Shown here: piece after piece, positions 8,051 through 18,900 of the stretch
How the letters are laid out: every line of letters begins with the position of its first letter
How positions within the stretch are numbered: the first letter of the stretch is position 1
Assembly: GCA_026692885.1 (NCBI GenBank)
Contig: JAPLNJ010001195.1
Span: forward strand, 1 to 48,021
DNA from: Planctomycetota bacterium
Lineage (GTDB): Bacteria; Planctomycetota; Planctomycetia; Pirellulales; Pirellulaceae
Direction of reading: 5' to 3'
Length of the DNA: 48,021 nucleotides
Position numbers and translations under genes: made by a program
The notes under the pieces: generated by a model
Databases searched by the model: none
The model's input: only the letters and a program-made list of their open reading frames with translations
What the model was told of the DNA's origin: nothing

Positions 8051-8409
8051 GCAAAACCAATTTCGACTGTTACCTCGAAGAACAACTGCAGGACCCAGCT
8101 TTCGCATCCCGCTTCGAGCAGGCTGGCGAGGCCTGGGATGTCGCGCTGCAAATCGTCGCCCTTCGCCAGCAGGCTGGGCTTTCCCAGAAGGAACTCGCCA
8201 AGCTCCTTAAGACCTCCCAGCAGCAGATCAGCCGACTGGAGTCCCCTGGCTACGAAGGCCATTCCCTGAGTACCCTCCGCCGCGTGGCGGACGCGCTGCA
8301 CGCCAGAGTTCGCATCGTCTTCGAGCCGATGAAAGCCGGCAACGGGGCGCGGAGGGCGAAGTCCGCCGCATCGAAACACATCAAACGGACCACAGCCAAA
8401 CGGTCGTGA
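8047..8409 (+). CDS. HigA-like XRE-family antitoxin (orphaned)
   Basis: This is a 120-residue protein with a helix-turn-helix of the XRE/Cro-C1 type at about residues 35-90. The segment QAGLSQKELAKLLKTSQQQI is followed by SRLE and a second helical stretch ending in ALHARVRIVFEP. The C-terminus is Lys/Arg-rich. HigA antitoxins neutralise HigB toxins and repress their own promoter. Here the upstream HigB-like toxin is reduced to fragments, while this gene keeps its full length and an ATGA overlap with the toxin's old stop. It may act now only as a repressor or as protection against related toxins elsewhere. It ends 70 nt before a convergent gene. Confidence 0.88.
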   Translation: MSKTNFDCYLEEQLQDPAFASRFEQAGEAWDVALQIVALRQQAGLSQKELAKLLKTSQQQISRLESPGYEGHSLSTLRRVADALHARVRIVFEPMKAGNGARRAKSAASKHIKRTTAKRS

Positions 8410-8479
8410 ACCATTCACGCTTAGCGCGCATTATTGTCCCGTCCCGGCAGCAGGCCCTGATCAACACCGAAGCCATTGT

Positions 8480-11400
8480 CTAGGGTTGCAAGGCGATCAC
8501 TCGACCGTCGGCGAGGCCCGCGAGCAGGTGATTGTTCGACCAAGTCAGGGCGGTGATGTCCTGCGGCAGCAACTGTTCCGTGATCACCTTTCCGTGGATA
8601 TCGGCGACACGCAGAGTGCCGCCCCAGTAGGCAAGGGCGACTCGCACACCGTCGGTCGCCGCGAGTTTCAACAGGCGATCGCTGCGGGCATGAGCTTTGG
8701 CGATCGCAGCGTCCACAACCGGCGACGCGGCGGCCTTGCGGGCAGCAGTTAGCGTGTTGACGTCGATGTCCTGCGCCGCGGTCAATTGGCCCGCGGCGTC
8801 GAGTGTCGAGACCGAACCGTCGTGGGTGATCACCGACAGCTTGCCGCCGGTCGGCTGGATCGATAAGACGCGATCCGGCAGGTTAACAGTCCAGACGATC
8901 TTGGCAGTCGGCGTGAGACCGACTGCCGCCTTGGCCGGGGTGAGCGTGTCGCTTTGCGGCCACTCCCAGCGAGTCAACGGTGCCAGGCCGGCGACTGCTT
9001 CGTAGAACGAACCCACCGCTTCTTGAATGCCCGCTTCGTCATAAGCGATTAGCGCGACCGACTCCTGGCCACGTCCCACCCCATCGCGCTGCCAGGCGAC
9101 CAGGCCGCGGCCCGTGCCAGGGAACTCGCCGGGCAGGGGTGGGTACGGCAGATACTTCTGATCACGCAGGTACCGCAGGATCGGGTGATCTTCCGGATTG
9201 CCGATCAGGATCACCGGTCCCTGGACCGCAAAGCCGGCAATCTGCGGCGGATTGCCGTCGCCCGGCTTGACTTGCCCGGAGCTGGCATAGTCCAGTCCGC
9301 ACCACGTCTTCGCCTCATCCTCCGTCAAGCTCCGCGACTTGCTGGCCGCGGCCAAGTCCAATCGCGTGCAGCGCAGGCCCCAGGGCTTGAGGACGTCCGT
9401 CACCCGCTGCGCCGCAGCCTCGTTACAGGGACTGGTGCCGCAGACGATGGTCACGTCGTGCGCGAGGCGAGCAAACTCAAAACAACGATCGAAGTCGTCG
9501 GCAAACATGACTGCCCGCTGCGTGGCACCAGCCAAGGCTCGCACCGGTGCGGCGGAAAACGGGAACACCGCCCGATCTTCGGCGCCCGTCAACAGCTCGC
9601 GCACTACGACCGTCCACTGACCCGCGGGATCGTTCACGGCCAACGGCAAGGCGGCGCTGAACGAGCCGAGCTTGGTCGCGCAGTACAGGTGATAGCGCGT
9701 CGCGCCCAGCGGATCGACGACCTGCACCTCCAGGGGCACGGAACCTGAGAGCACGCGATTCTGCTGGTCCAGCACGGTCACCCCGATCTCGACCTGCAGG
9801 GGTTGCTCGTGGCGCGTCAGTTGTCGCGTCACCACCGGCGTGGCGAGGCGAACGCCGCCCAACGGCCGCGCGGTGCGGGCAAAGACACGCAGTTGGCCGG
9901 GACCGAAGCGGAAGTGGCCGACGAGTCGCTGCTCCGACTGCGACTTGAATTGCGGCACCGGACCGCCGACAATCGCGTCGTACACCGGTCGGCCATCGTC
10001 CGGCAAGACCAACGTGGCGGCGGCAGCTTGGATGGCATTTCGCCGGTCACTGGCGTGATCCGGGTCGTAGGTGGCGTTGACGGCAAACAAGTACTCGACA
10101 TCGCCCGCGGCCTGGCGCGTTGCCGCGATGGTCGGCAGGTCCGATGCAAACACTGGGCGGATGCCGGCCTTGGTTAGTTGGGCCTGGAGTGCCTTGGCCA
10201 ACGGCAGTGTCCCGGCGAAGTACTTGCCCATCGTCTGATACGGCCCGGCCTCGCCCCACTTGCCGGCCGCGGCCAGTTCGTCGACTTGCTTCTGGTCCGG
10301 CAGCGCCGGTTGGACGCCGACGGCGACCGCGCCGCGGATCGTAACTCGGCAGTCACCCACCAACAGGACCAGGCCCCCGTGCGTGGCAAACTCCTCCAGT
10401 TTGCTGACGACTTGCGGGTCGAGGTACTCGACCGACGTCACGACCACGGCCTGGTGCTCGTTGGCCAGCGTGCCATCGATCACGTCCTCGTCCAGCACGA
10501 CCAGGAACTGCTGCTGGATCAACTTGCCGGCCAGATACGTGAACGGTAGATCTTTGCCTTGTTGCGAATCGTGCAGGTAGTTGGCCTGCCTGTCCCGCGT
10601 CTGCTTACGGAGACAGTTCGACAGCGAGTACAGCATGGCCACCGGCGGTTTGGTGACCGCCATCGTGTGGAAGATCGGACCGAGCTTCTTCATCAGCTGG
10701 TTCGACTCGACCAAGCCCTGCCGCGGGCCCGGATTGATGGCCGGCTCGCAGTCCGGCGGCGTAATCATCCCTTGGATACCGGTCTGGAACGACAGATACT
10801 GTTCCAGGCGAAACTGGTCGGGCGTGGTGTTGCCGTACCAGGTGGGCAGGTACCAGGTCGGCTTCCCGAAGTCACGGGCCCGGGCCACTTCCAGGAAGTA
10901 CGACGGATTGAAATAGTTCAGGTTGTAGTCGTGGTATCCGCCGTGCCCGCTGATCACCGGCAGCGAACGGACCACGTTGAAATAATAGCCGTCCGTGAAC
11001 GCCGAAAACCCGTACTGGCTTTGCGTGACCGAGAGCAATTTTGGGCTGACGCGGCTGACGCCGAACTGAGCTTCCTTCCAAGCGGCATCCATGAAACCGA
11101 GCTTCCAGCGTGCCCACTGCTCCCATTGGGCGACATGCTCGGGCCGGGCGGGATCGAGCTCGGTGTAGCGGATGGGCGGGCGGCCGAACGCGGCTTCGTA
11201 AGCGCGGAGTTGGCTCGGCACGGCGTGGGGCGTCATCTGGCCGGTAGCCGGATCTTTGCTCCAGGTGAGTCCCGGCTCGTCGTAGAAATGCACGCCCGCC
11301 GCGTTGCCTCGCAGGCGGTCGATCATCGCCCGACGGGCCACTCGCAGAGTCCCCCCGCGGCTCACCAACGGATCGGACCAATCGCAATCCGACCGCAGAT

Positions 11401-11983
11401 CCATCTGGTGCCCACCGCTCATCACGCAGTTGGCCATGAAATCCACACCGGCGCGAACGTAGTTGGCATTTTCTTCCTTACCGTACGCCATATACATCAG
11501 GTTGAAGCCCAGACTGTCTTCGCCTTGCACGAGTTGCCCAGCGCCCGTGGCACGGCCCCAATTAACCAGCCGGAAAGCACTCTGACGCACGTGGCTGCAG
11601 ATTTCGAGATCGGCCTTCGCGGAGCTTCCGTCGGTCGAGACCTCCAGCGTGTACTTCCCCGGTCGCAACAGCCAGCCGTTGAAGTGCAGGTGTTCCGTCC
11701 GCCGCGCGGCGCCGCCTGCCGCGTCCGCCGCCGCGACAGCAAAGACGAACCCGAGCCGGCTGCCATCCACGCCGCAGAGCGTCACGGTCAAGTCGCCTGC
11801 GGCCAGCCGCTCGGGCGCACTGCGGACCACCGAGACATCGATCACTTCATTCGTCTGAAACGCATCCCGGCCTTGTGGGAAGAGCACTTTCAATTCGGCC
11901 GCGGAGGCGTGGCCCAGCAACCCACCCATGAAGCTGGCAGCCCAAGTGAATTGCGCCACAGAGAAGCAAGTCTGGCGATGCAT
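8480..11983 (-). CDS. Large secreted glycoside-hydrolase-like protein
   Basis: This is a 1167-residue exported protein. The ATG at 11983 has an excellent AGGAGG 6-8 nt upstream and starts a signal peptide ending near GHASAAE. An Ig-like N-terminal part follows (about 25-130), then a region resembling a TIM-barrel glycosidase, with AGVHFYDEPG as a possible catalytic segment and many aromatic residues. Next comes a glutamine-amidotransferase-like segment (EFATHGGLVLLVGDC) of the sort found in beta-galactosidase families such as GH42. The C-terminal 120 residues have propeller-like repeats (TALTWSNNHLLAGLADGRV). I infer degradation of a complex polysaccharide outside the cytoplasm; the substrate is unknown. 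Two more giant secreted genes of similar style lie nearby (15943 and 19534) on the same strand, though not in one operon. Confidence 0.65.
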   Translation of the reverse strand: MHRQTCFSVAQFTWAASFMGGLLGHASAAELKVLFPQGRDAFQTNEVIDVSVVRSAPERLAAGDLTVTLCGVDGSRLGFVFAVAAADAAGGAARRTEHLHFNGWLLRPGKYTLEVSTDGSSAKADLEICSHVRQSAFRLVNWGRATGAGQLVQGEDSLGFNLMYMAYGKEENANYVRAGVDFMANCVMSGGHQMDLRSDCDWSDPLVSRGGTLRVARRAMIDRLRGNAAGVHFYDEPGLTWSKDPATGQMTPHAVPSQLRAYEAAFGRPPIRYTELDPARPEHVAQWEQWARWKLGFMDAAWKEAQFGVSRVSPKLLSVTQSQYGFSAFTDGYYFNVVRSLPVISGHGGYHDYNLNYFNPSYFLEVARARDFGKPTWYLPTWYGNTTPDQFRLEQYLSFQTGIQGMITPPDCEPAINPGPRQGLVESNQLMKKLGPIFHTMAVTKPPVAMLYSLSNCLRKQTRDRQANYLHDSQQGKDLPFTYLAGKLIQQQFLVVLDEDVIDGTLANEHQAVVVTSVEYLDPQVVSKLEEFATHGGLVLLVGDCRVTIRGAVAVGVQPALPDQKQVDELAAAGKWGEAGPYQTMGKYFAGTLPLAKALQAQLTKAGIRPVFASDLPTIAATRQAAGDVEYLFAVNATYDPDHASDRRNAIQAAAATLVLPDDGRPVYDAIVGGPVPQFKSQSEQRLVGHFRFGPGQLRVFARTARPLGGVRLATPVVTRQLTRHEQPLQVEIGVTVLDQQNRVLSGSVPLEVQVVDPLGATRYHLYCATKLGSFSAALPLAVNDPAGQWTVVVRELLTGAEDRAVFPFSAAPVRALAGATQRAVMFADDFDRCFEFARLAHDVTIVCGTSPCNEAAAQRVTDVLKPWGLRCTRLDLAAASKSRSLTEDEAKTWCGLDYASSGQVKPGDGNPPQIAGFAVQGPVILIGNPEDHPILRYLRDQKYLPYPPLPGEFPGTGRGLVAWQRDGVGRGQESVALIAYDEAGIQEAVGSFYEAVAGLAPLTRWEWPQSDTLTPAKAAVGLTPTAKIVWTVNLPDRVLSIQPTGGKLSVITHDGSVSTLDAAGQLTAAQDIDVNTLTAARKAAASPVVDAAIAKAHARSDRLLKLAATDGVRVALAYWGGTLRVADIHGKVITEQLLPQDITALTWSNNHLLAGLADGRVIALQP

Positions 11984-12494
11984 AGCCCCCCTCCTGTTTG
12001 AAAACACGCCCGAGACCTCGGATGGATCCGCTGGGTCGCGGTTAAGAGATTAACAACGGGTGTCATCCTCAACCACGATCGCTATAATTCGACTACCCGG
12101 AAAGACGAGACGCAAGATCCCACCGGCCGACATTCCCAGTTCCAAGTTACGGCCACTGGGCCGGGTATCCTTTGGGTGCCGGTGGTTCAGCGGCTTCGGC
12201 ACCAGTCGCTCGGATGATTCGGGAAACCCAAACGTGGAACCCCTCACCCCCGACCCCTCTCCCCGGAGTACCTGGGCGAGGGGAGACGGATAGGACCTCG
12301 TGTTCCAGACTGCTGGTCCGGATCAGCGATCAATCGGGAGCCGCGTTGCTCACGTATCGGAAGGCCGAGTAGCATGGATCTCCAGAGCTACGGGACAACA
12401 AGGTCCCTGGCAGTCTTGCCGCGTCGCGCCGGAACGACGATAATCGGGGCGATCGACTTTGGCCCCGCAAGCCCAAACCCTAGGAGCGAAGACC
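11984..12494. other. Divergent intergenic region
   Basis: This 511-nt stretch lies between the leftward secreted protein and the rightward NagB-like gene. It contains a copy of a C-rich dispersed repeat (12240-12290). A TATAAT hexamer sits at 12083-12088 but has no -35 partner at normal spacing. No gene was recognised. Confidence 0.5.
12240..12290. repeat. Dispersed C-rich repeat, copy 1
   Basis: The element reads CCCTCACCCCCGACCCCT, then CTCCCCGGAGTACC and GGGCGAGGGGAG. Nearly the same sequence occurs in reverse complement at 23441-23481 upstream of another secreted gene, so it is a true dispersed repeat. It lies in non-coding DNA here. Confidence 0.8.
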
Positions 12495-13427
12495 ATGTCC
12501 CGTGCCTTGAGCAAAGTCGCACCCGAGTGGTGGGACTACACCACGCTTGACGAACAGATTTTGACCGATGCTGCCAAGCTGACCGTGAAACAGCTGGAAA
12601 AACTCTCGCGGCCTGGTTTCCGCGTGGTGCTGTATGACACGTTGGCAGACTTCTACCTGGCCGAAGCTCTGGAGTACATCCACGCCTGGCGGCAATCCAC
12701 GCCGGATAATCCGGTCGGCATCTGCGGCCCGATCGGCCCGACCGAGCAGTTGCCGCTGGTCGCCCGGCTGGTCAATGAGCTGCAGATAAACCTCCGCGAC
12801 GCTCATTTCTGGGGCATGGACGAATGGGTCGACGAAGCCGGGACCCCCGTGCCCGTCACGCACCCGCTGAGCTTTGCCAAGGCCGACTTGGAACTGTGTT
12901 TCCATCGCATCCAAACGCCGCTGCGTATGCCGCGTGAGCAACTGCACTTCCCGGTCGGCGACTTACCAGCCTACTCGGCCAGCTACGACCAGATTCGCTG
13001 CGCGGTGATGCAGGGTGGGCAAGGCGAGGTCAAGCACTGGGCCTTCAACGATCCCCCTCGCCGCAAGGGACGGTACAAGGATCACCCGCCGACACCGGAG
13101 GAATATCGGCGGCTGACCACGCGGGTGACCGAGCTGCACCCGATGACCATCATTCAGAACGCCCGGACCTCGGGTGGCGGCCAAGTGTCGCTGGTCCCAC
13201 TGCGGGCGGCCACGGTGGGCCCGGTGGAAACCTGGAAGGCCGAGAAGGTCTCGATCTGGCAGGCCGGCCAGCACGACAATCCCTTCGGCATGCGGTTGAC
13301 GACGCTGATGATCGCTAAGCAGATCCCGGATTCGTCCGTGCCCATGTCACTCTTGGCCGATCATCCCAACGTCCAGTTCAACTTCTACCGTCACGGCATC
13401 GGGACCGTCGCTACGGAAATGCATTAG
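12495..13427 (+). CDS. Divergent glucosamine-6-phosphate deaminase (NagB)-family protein
   Basis: This 310-residue protein resembles the NagB/6-phosphogluconolactonase sugar-phosphate isomerase superfamily. Supporting segments are [15 protein letters not shown] (phosphate-loop-like), FWGMDEW (compare the MDEY/LDEY catalytic segment of NagB) and a later [15 protein letters not shown] that lines up with the family's GxGxDGHIAFNDP. Several usual catalytic-loop residues differ, notably the DGH triad, so the reaction may have changed or activity may be lost. The ATG at 12495 has AGGAG 8 nt upstream. NagB enzymes convert glucosamine-6-phosphate to fructose-6-phosphate and ammonia in the cytoplasm. 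The kinase gene starts 20 nt downstream, so the two may be co-transcribed. Confidence 0.72.
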   Translation: MSRALSKVAPEWWDYTTLDEQILTDAAKLTVKQLEKLSRPGFRVVLYDTLADFYLAEALEYIHAWRQSTPDNPVGICGPIGPTEQLPLVARLVNELQINLRDAHFWGMDEWVDEAGTPVPVTHPLSFAKADLELCFHRIQTPLRMPREQLHFPVGDLPAYSASYDQIRCAVMQGGQGEVKHWAFNDPPRRKGRYKDHPPTPEEYRRLTTRVTELHPMTIIQNARTSGGGQVSLVPLRAATVGPVETWKAEKVSIWQAGQHDNPFGMRLTTLMIAKQIPDSSVPMSLLADHPNVQFNFYRHGIGTVATEMH

Positions 13428-13447
13428 CAGCCTTGGAGCGTGTGACG

Positions 13448-15805
13448 ATGCCTTTTCCGTCCGAATGTCCCACGGATCAACAGTTACTCGATTATGCGGC
13501 GGGGCACTTGCCTGCCGCCGCCGCCGAATCGCTGCGTCAGCATCTCAGTCAGTGTACGCGCTGCTTCCAGACCGTGACGCGTTTCCGGGCGGACCCGACG
13601 GACGGCGAGATCGTCGTCGACGAGGCGGAAACGCCCCTGTTTCCGGCATCGACTGAGGACCATCCGGCGGACGATGTCAGCGTCAATGACGAGAAGTTTG
13701 ACGCCACCGTACTGGAACCGTCCGACAACCGGGAGGCGCTGGGTCGGTTCGGTAAGTACGACGTGCTCGGCGTGTTGGGGTCTGGCGGCATGGGCGTGGT
13801 GCTGCGGGGTCTGGACACGCAACTGTGCCGGCCCGTGGCGATCAAATTGCTCAACCGCGTGCTGTCTTCCAGTGCGGTCGCCCGCCAGCGGTTCATGCGT
13901 GAAGCCCGCGCCGCGGCCGCGATCAACCATGCGAACGTGGTCACGATCTACGCGGTCGAGGAGTACCGCAACACGCCTGTTATCGTGATGGAACTCGTGT
14001 CCGGTGGTACGCTGCGGGATCGGATCCAAAAAGCGGGACGACTGGAACCGTTCGAGGTCTTGCGGATCAGCACGCAGGTGGCGGCCGGATTGGCAGCGGC
14101 CCACGCGCAGGGCGTGATCCATCGAGATGTTAAGCCGGGAAACATCCTGCTTGAAGAGCAGCTCGAACGCGCCAAGCTGACGGATTTTGGTGTGGCTCGT
14201 GCCGCGATGGATCAGGTGGACCTCACCTCGCACGGCATGGCGGTCGGCACGCCGGCCTATATGGCGCCCGAACAAGTCCGCGGCGAGAAGATTGACGCTC
14301 GCGCCGACCTGTTCGGGCTGGGCTGTGTGATGTATGCCATGTTCGTCGGCCACTCCCCGTTCCATGGCCGGAACACGTGGGAGATGGCCCGACTGGTGAA
14401 CGAACTCGAGCCGCGTCCGTTGCACGAGTTGGATCCGAGCATCCCGAAATTTCTGTCGGAGATCGTGACCCGGCTGCTTAAGAAGGAACCGGACGAACGC
14501 TACCAGTCGGCGGCGGAAGTGTCGGACGTCTTGTGCCGCCGGCTAGCCTTGCTGAACCAGACACCATCGGACCAAATGGAGGCGGTGCTGCACCACCGTA
14601 ACCCGCCACCGGACGCAACACTGCCGAAGCGACGATTTCCCTGGTGGTTGGCCGCCGCGGTGTTGCTACTGCTGGGCGGCGGTGTGGCAGCCTACTGGTT
14701 GCCACGTCTGCTGCACGTGGCCCAGCACGTGGCCCAGGTGGAGCCGCAGGAACCGCTGGCTGCTCCGCCACCCGCCGCCCGACCGGAGATCACGGTCGCC
14801 AAACAGCAACTGGCGGATGTGCGGACCATCGGCGAGGCCCTGGCCAAGACCAGCCCGGGCACCCGGATTCGCGTCCTGGACGACGCGGTCTATGAGGAAG
14901 CGGTAGGGTTCGAAGGCCCCGATAAATACAGTGGCGTGGAATTGGTCAGCGAGGCCGGGGCGACGCTGGCCTCGCCGCCGGGTCCCGCCTTCAGCGTGCT
15001 CGGGATCAAGAACACGCCCCGTGTGACGGTGCGGGGCTTCAAGATCCGGCCGGCTCCCGCCCAACATGGCGTGGCTATCCTGGGAGCGTGTCCGGGCACG
15101 CGATTGGAAAATTGCCAACTTGCGGCGATCGAGCCGGAGCATTGGGCCCTAGTGTTCGTCACCGAGCACGCCAGCGGGACGGCGAAGGAGCCGATCCTGG
15201 TGCAAGCCTGCACGATCCAAGCTGCCGCGCTGGGGCTGGTGATCCAGGGTGATCACCTCGGTCCGGCCCAGCACGTGGAGGTGCGCAACAGCCGATTCGA
15301 GGGTTCCGGGCAGCAGCTACAACTGAACCAGGCGGTGCAAGGCGTGACGCTCGCCGGAAACGTCTTCATCAAGGGCACCGCCATCGTTTGCAACCTGAAT
15401 AGTTCGTCCCCGGTCTCGGACGTGCTGCTCACGAACAACACGTTCTTTGCCAATGCGTGTTGGCTGGATCTCAGCCAGTCGGCCCTGGTCAACTGCCGCG
15501 TGCGGGTGTGCAATAACTTGATCGTGGGGGCGAAACAGATGGCAACTGGCAGTTACGATCCGGCGGGCACTGCCGGAGCGTGGACCTTTTCGCATAACCT
15601 TTGGGAACCCGACGCCGCAGGTGCCGCGGTGATCGTGGCGACGGTGGCCCAGCCTGCCCACGGACTGCAGCTTGTCTCACGCGACGTAGGCCAGACCGAT
15701 TTCCTGCGTCCGACTGCCGATTCGCAGGCGGCCCAGGCCGGCGCCGGCGGAGATCTTCCCACCTATGTCGGCGCCGTTCCGCCCGTCTCGCCGCCTGAGA
15801 AATGA
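13448..15805 (+). CDS. Membrane Ser/Thr protein kinase with zinc-finger N-terminus and beta-helix-like ectodomain
   Basis: This is a 785-residue PknB-like kinase. The N-terminus has an anti-sigma-type zinc motif H-x3-C-x2-C (HLSQCTRC, residues 32-39). The kinase domain spans about 101-370, with glycine loop GSGGMG (111-116), the ATP-binding Lys in VAIK (133), HRDVKPGN (Asp 227) and DFG (246-248), so it should be active. One transmembrane helix lies near 399-418. The outer part (about 450-780) has repeating short strands with Asn- and Val-rich turns (NTPRVTVRGF, HVEVRNSRFEGS), typical of right-handed parallel beta-helix (pectin-lyase-like) folds that bind polysaccharide. It may sense a glycan outside and signal inside. 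ATG at 13448 is preferred over the TTG at 13433 because GGAG lies at 13434-13437. Confidence 0.88.
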   Translation: MPFPSECPTDQQLLDYAAGHLPAAAAESLRQHLSQCTRCFQTVTRFRADPTDGEIVVDEAETPLFPASTEDHPADDVSVNDEKFDATVLEPSDNREALGRFGKYDVLGVLGSGGMGVVLRGLDTQLCRPVAIKLLNRVLSSSAVARQRFMREARAAAAINHANVVTIYAVEEYRNTPVIVMELVSGGTLRDRIQKAGRLEPFEVLRISTQVAAGLAAAHAQGVIHRDVKPGNILLEEQLERAKLTDFGVARAAMDQVDLTSHGMAVGTPAYMAPEQVRGEKIDARADLFGLGCVMYAMFVGHSPFHGRNTWEMARLVNELEPRPLHELDPSIPKFLSEIVTRLLKKEPDERYQSAAEVSDVLCRRLALLNQTPSDQMEAVLHHRNPPPDATLPKRRFPWWLAAAVLLLLGGGVAAYWLPRLLHVAQHVAQVEPQEPLAAPPPAARPEITVAKQQLADVRTIGEALAKTSPGTRIRVLDDAVYEEAVGFEGPDKYSGVELVSEAGATLASPPGPAFSVLGIKNTPRVTVRGFKIRPAPAQHGVAILGACPGTRLENCQLAAIEPEHWALVFVTEHASGTAKEPILVQACTIQAAALGLVIQGDHLGPAQHVEVRNSRFEGSGQQLQLNQAVQGVTLAGNVFIKGTAIVCNLNSSSPVSDVLLTNNTFFANACWLDLSQSALVNCRVRVCNNLIVGAKQMATGSYDPAGTAGAWTFSHNLWEPDAAGAAVIVATVAQPAHGLQLVSRDVGQTDFLRPTADSQAAQAGAGGDLPTYVGAVPPVSPPEK

Positions 15806-15942
15806 TTCCGCTGCTTCTCCGACGCAATAGCCTCGCTCCGGCAGCGGGCCGAGACCAGAGGATCTACCACGCGTCAAACGTGTTCCAGGCGTTTTGGAAA
15901 GCGGTGACGGGATACCCTCGGGGTCCCCCGCACTCCAAATAG
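15806..15942. other. Convergent intergenic region
   Basis: This 137-nt gap lies between the convergent kinase gene and a secreted-protein gene. No T-rich intrinsic terminator was found, so termination may be Rho-dependent. Confidence 0.4.
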
Positions 15943-18900
15943 TCAGCGGTCGATCAACAGCATGTCGGCCACGTCCAGCGGCAGCGTGAGGATCGTCGCG
16001 CCGTCACGGGAATCCGCCTGGAGCGGGCCGCGTTCGATGCTCTTGACCGACTTGAGGTTCGCCAGACCAGGAATTCGCACGCGCAAGGCCGTGATCGGCT
16101 GGCCCGTGTAGTTCACCAGCGGAACCGCCAAGCGGCCGCTGGCGGGTGTGTCAATGCAGGTGGTCTCCACCAGCGGCTCGCTGCACTCGACCGGGCGCAG
16201 GAAATCCGGCGGCAGGAAATCGTCGACCAGCCGCGCGCGAAGCGCAGCGTCCATCGCGGTGGGCAGGAAGTGATTGAACGCGGCATCAGTCCCGCTGCGT
16301 TCGACCGGCCGGAGAGGCAGACCGCTCTTCAGATAGGCCATGCCGGGGAAGAAGCCAAACAGCACCGCCCGACCGTTGCCGTGGACTTTCTCGACGACCG
16401 CAGGTTTGCCGTCGCTGTAGCAGCCGAGCACCTTGCCGTCCCCAGGCACCAACGTCTGCTTCCAGGCAATCGCGGGCACATCCAGTATCGACCTGTGGCC
16501 GCGAATCCACCAGACTTTGTCCAATGGCCGGCTGGGCGGCAAGTCTTGCTTGGCCAGGATCATGGGAAGGCTCGGGTCCTTGTCGATCTTCTGTTCTCGC
16601 ACGCCATACAACGTGCCAGCCAAGGCATTGGGACGCCCAAATTCGTCCACGAACCCGCCGCCGCACATCGCGACTAGCGTGCCGCCCGCGGCAACCCAGC
16701 TTTGCAGAGCCTGGACCGCTTTGGAATGCAGATATTGCTGCGTGACGTAAAGGACTCGGTAGTCCTTGGCCAGACCCTCGATTACGTCGTCCTCGGTCAG
16801 GAAGTCCACCGGCACTTGGGCATGGCGCAGCGCGTAATAGATGGCCTTGCGTTCCTGGTTGTGGAGGCCGCCCTTGAAGTTGTTGTCGCCGGTCAGAATC
16901 TCGTCCACGCTCGACAGCAACAGTCCCACCTTGGCCGGCCGCACTCGGCCCTCCAGCACGTAGTCTTCGAGCACGCCTGCCTCGTGGGTGCAATTGTAGA
17001 TCTCACGCCACATTCCCAGATCGTCCGTGGCGACGTAGTTCTCGGTGCCGCCCACAGCCAACGGCGACGCGCAGAAGTAGTTGATCAACTTGGCCCCGTG
17101 GCCAATGCAGGTGTAGAAGGACTGACGGAACTCTCGCGGCGTGTTGCCGGGACTGTGCGGCATCACGTACATCATGATCGGCAGGTTGTGGTACTTCGCC
17201 CCGGCGCGGAAACCCGAGGTCTGGTAGCCGACCACCTGCACGCTGAACTCCGGGATCTGGCAGACATAATCCTCGCTCCAAGGCATACTCATGGCCCGCA
17301 GCTTAAACGGCCGGACCCACTGCAAGTCGGTGACCATGTAGTTGGCGTGCGGCGAGTAGTTCGCGCCGCTCAGCACGCCCCGGGCCTGGAGGAAACTGGT
17401 ATCGCGAGCGTAACGCTCGATTCCGGCATGGACGGCGTACAGCGTCGCGTAGTAGTACCACGGGTCGGACGGCTCCGTGGCGAAATGAGCCTGACCGGCG
17501 TTGGGCACGCCACGCGATTGGAGCCAAGCCACAAACGCGGCCTGAAACTCGGTCTCGTGGCCTTTTTCAGGGTTCAGCGGGGCAATGTGGATTTCGTCGC
17601 CGAAGCTGACGATGCGCAGGGACTTGGCCGTGCCGTCCTTTTCCGCCTTCGCATAGTTCTGCTCGACGGTGCCGGCGGGCCAGTGGGCGACGAGCAGCGT
17701 CTTACGTTCCGGCACACCGAGTCGTTTGGCCCACGAGCCTTCCGTCCCGACGATGGTGTTATCGCCCAGCAGCATGGCCAGCTTGGTCGCCTCCTCGCCC
17801 ACAGGTCCCTTGTCAGCCAGCGCCCCGCTGAAGCAGAGAATTCCATAGATCGGGAAGCGCTTCGATACCGGGCCCTTGACCGGGAACTTGGCAATTTCGC
17901 CCCGCAGCCACTGCAGGGCCTCGACCTGGGTGCGGATCACAGGCCGTTCGGCTACGTTGCCGGGGATCTCGAAGGTGACCGGCGAGTAGTAAGCGGGCGT
18001 GCCTTTGACGGCGAGCTCCTTAATCGGCTTCAGGCCTCCACGACCGTCGGGGATGGCGAACTCCAATTTCAAGTGCAGACCTTCGGCTTTGTCGCGATAG
18101 ATCGCCTGCGGATACCAGTGGCTGCCGTTCAAGGAGTCGATCGCCTGGCCCATGGGAATCCAGCCGGACGTGTCGCCGGGCTGGAGATACTGGTCATCGG
18201 GGATCTTGAAGACCGGCGCACCCTGAGGGTTCTTCGGGTCGGCCGGCACAGTAAATCGGGCCGGATCGAGCACTGGGGCCAGCAGGTCCGGCCGCACGGC
18301 AACCGAGTGCGGGCCGGTCAACAGATACTTGCGCGAATCGACCAATCGGCCGCTCTTGAGGACCTTGGTCATCGGCCAGTCGCGGACGTGGACATAGTAC
18401 GACGAATGCTGGCCCTGATCGAAGGGCGCGATGACCGGCACGCATGGCCCCAGGCCGTCCCGCGGATTGGTGACTCGGACGAACAGGTCACCCTCCTGCA
18501 CCAGCCAGCCGTCGAATTCCAAGTAGCCGGTCTTCTTCTGGGCCTCGATGCCGACGGTGTCGTTGGTCAGGCAGATCACGTCCACATGCCGCCGCGCGGC
18601 CATCCGGCGTGGCCGGTCGCTTTCCATCTGCGGTCCGGCGATCAAGCGGATGGTCGCCTGGCCCTTGGTCAGCCGCACCGGACCAGCCTGTTGCCAGACG
18701 ATGTTGTCCGTGCCGCCCCAGCCGAATCGCTCCATCGGGACCCGCTGGTGCTTGTTGAAGGCCCAGATCTTGGGATCCTCCAGTCGGCCGTACAATTGAC
18801 GCCAAACCGTCTTGCCGCCCTGCTCGACTTCGATCGTGAACTCGACGGAGAAGTTGTAAGGTTGCTCGTAACGGGCCAGGACGTGGAAGTCGCCGTCCGA

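Noticed and set aside
12083..12088. TATAAT promoter element
   Set aside because: There is no -35 hexamer at 15-19 nt, and it lies over 400 nt from the next plus-strand start.
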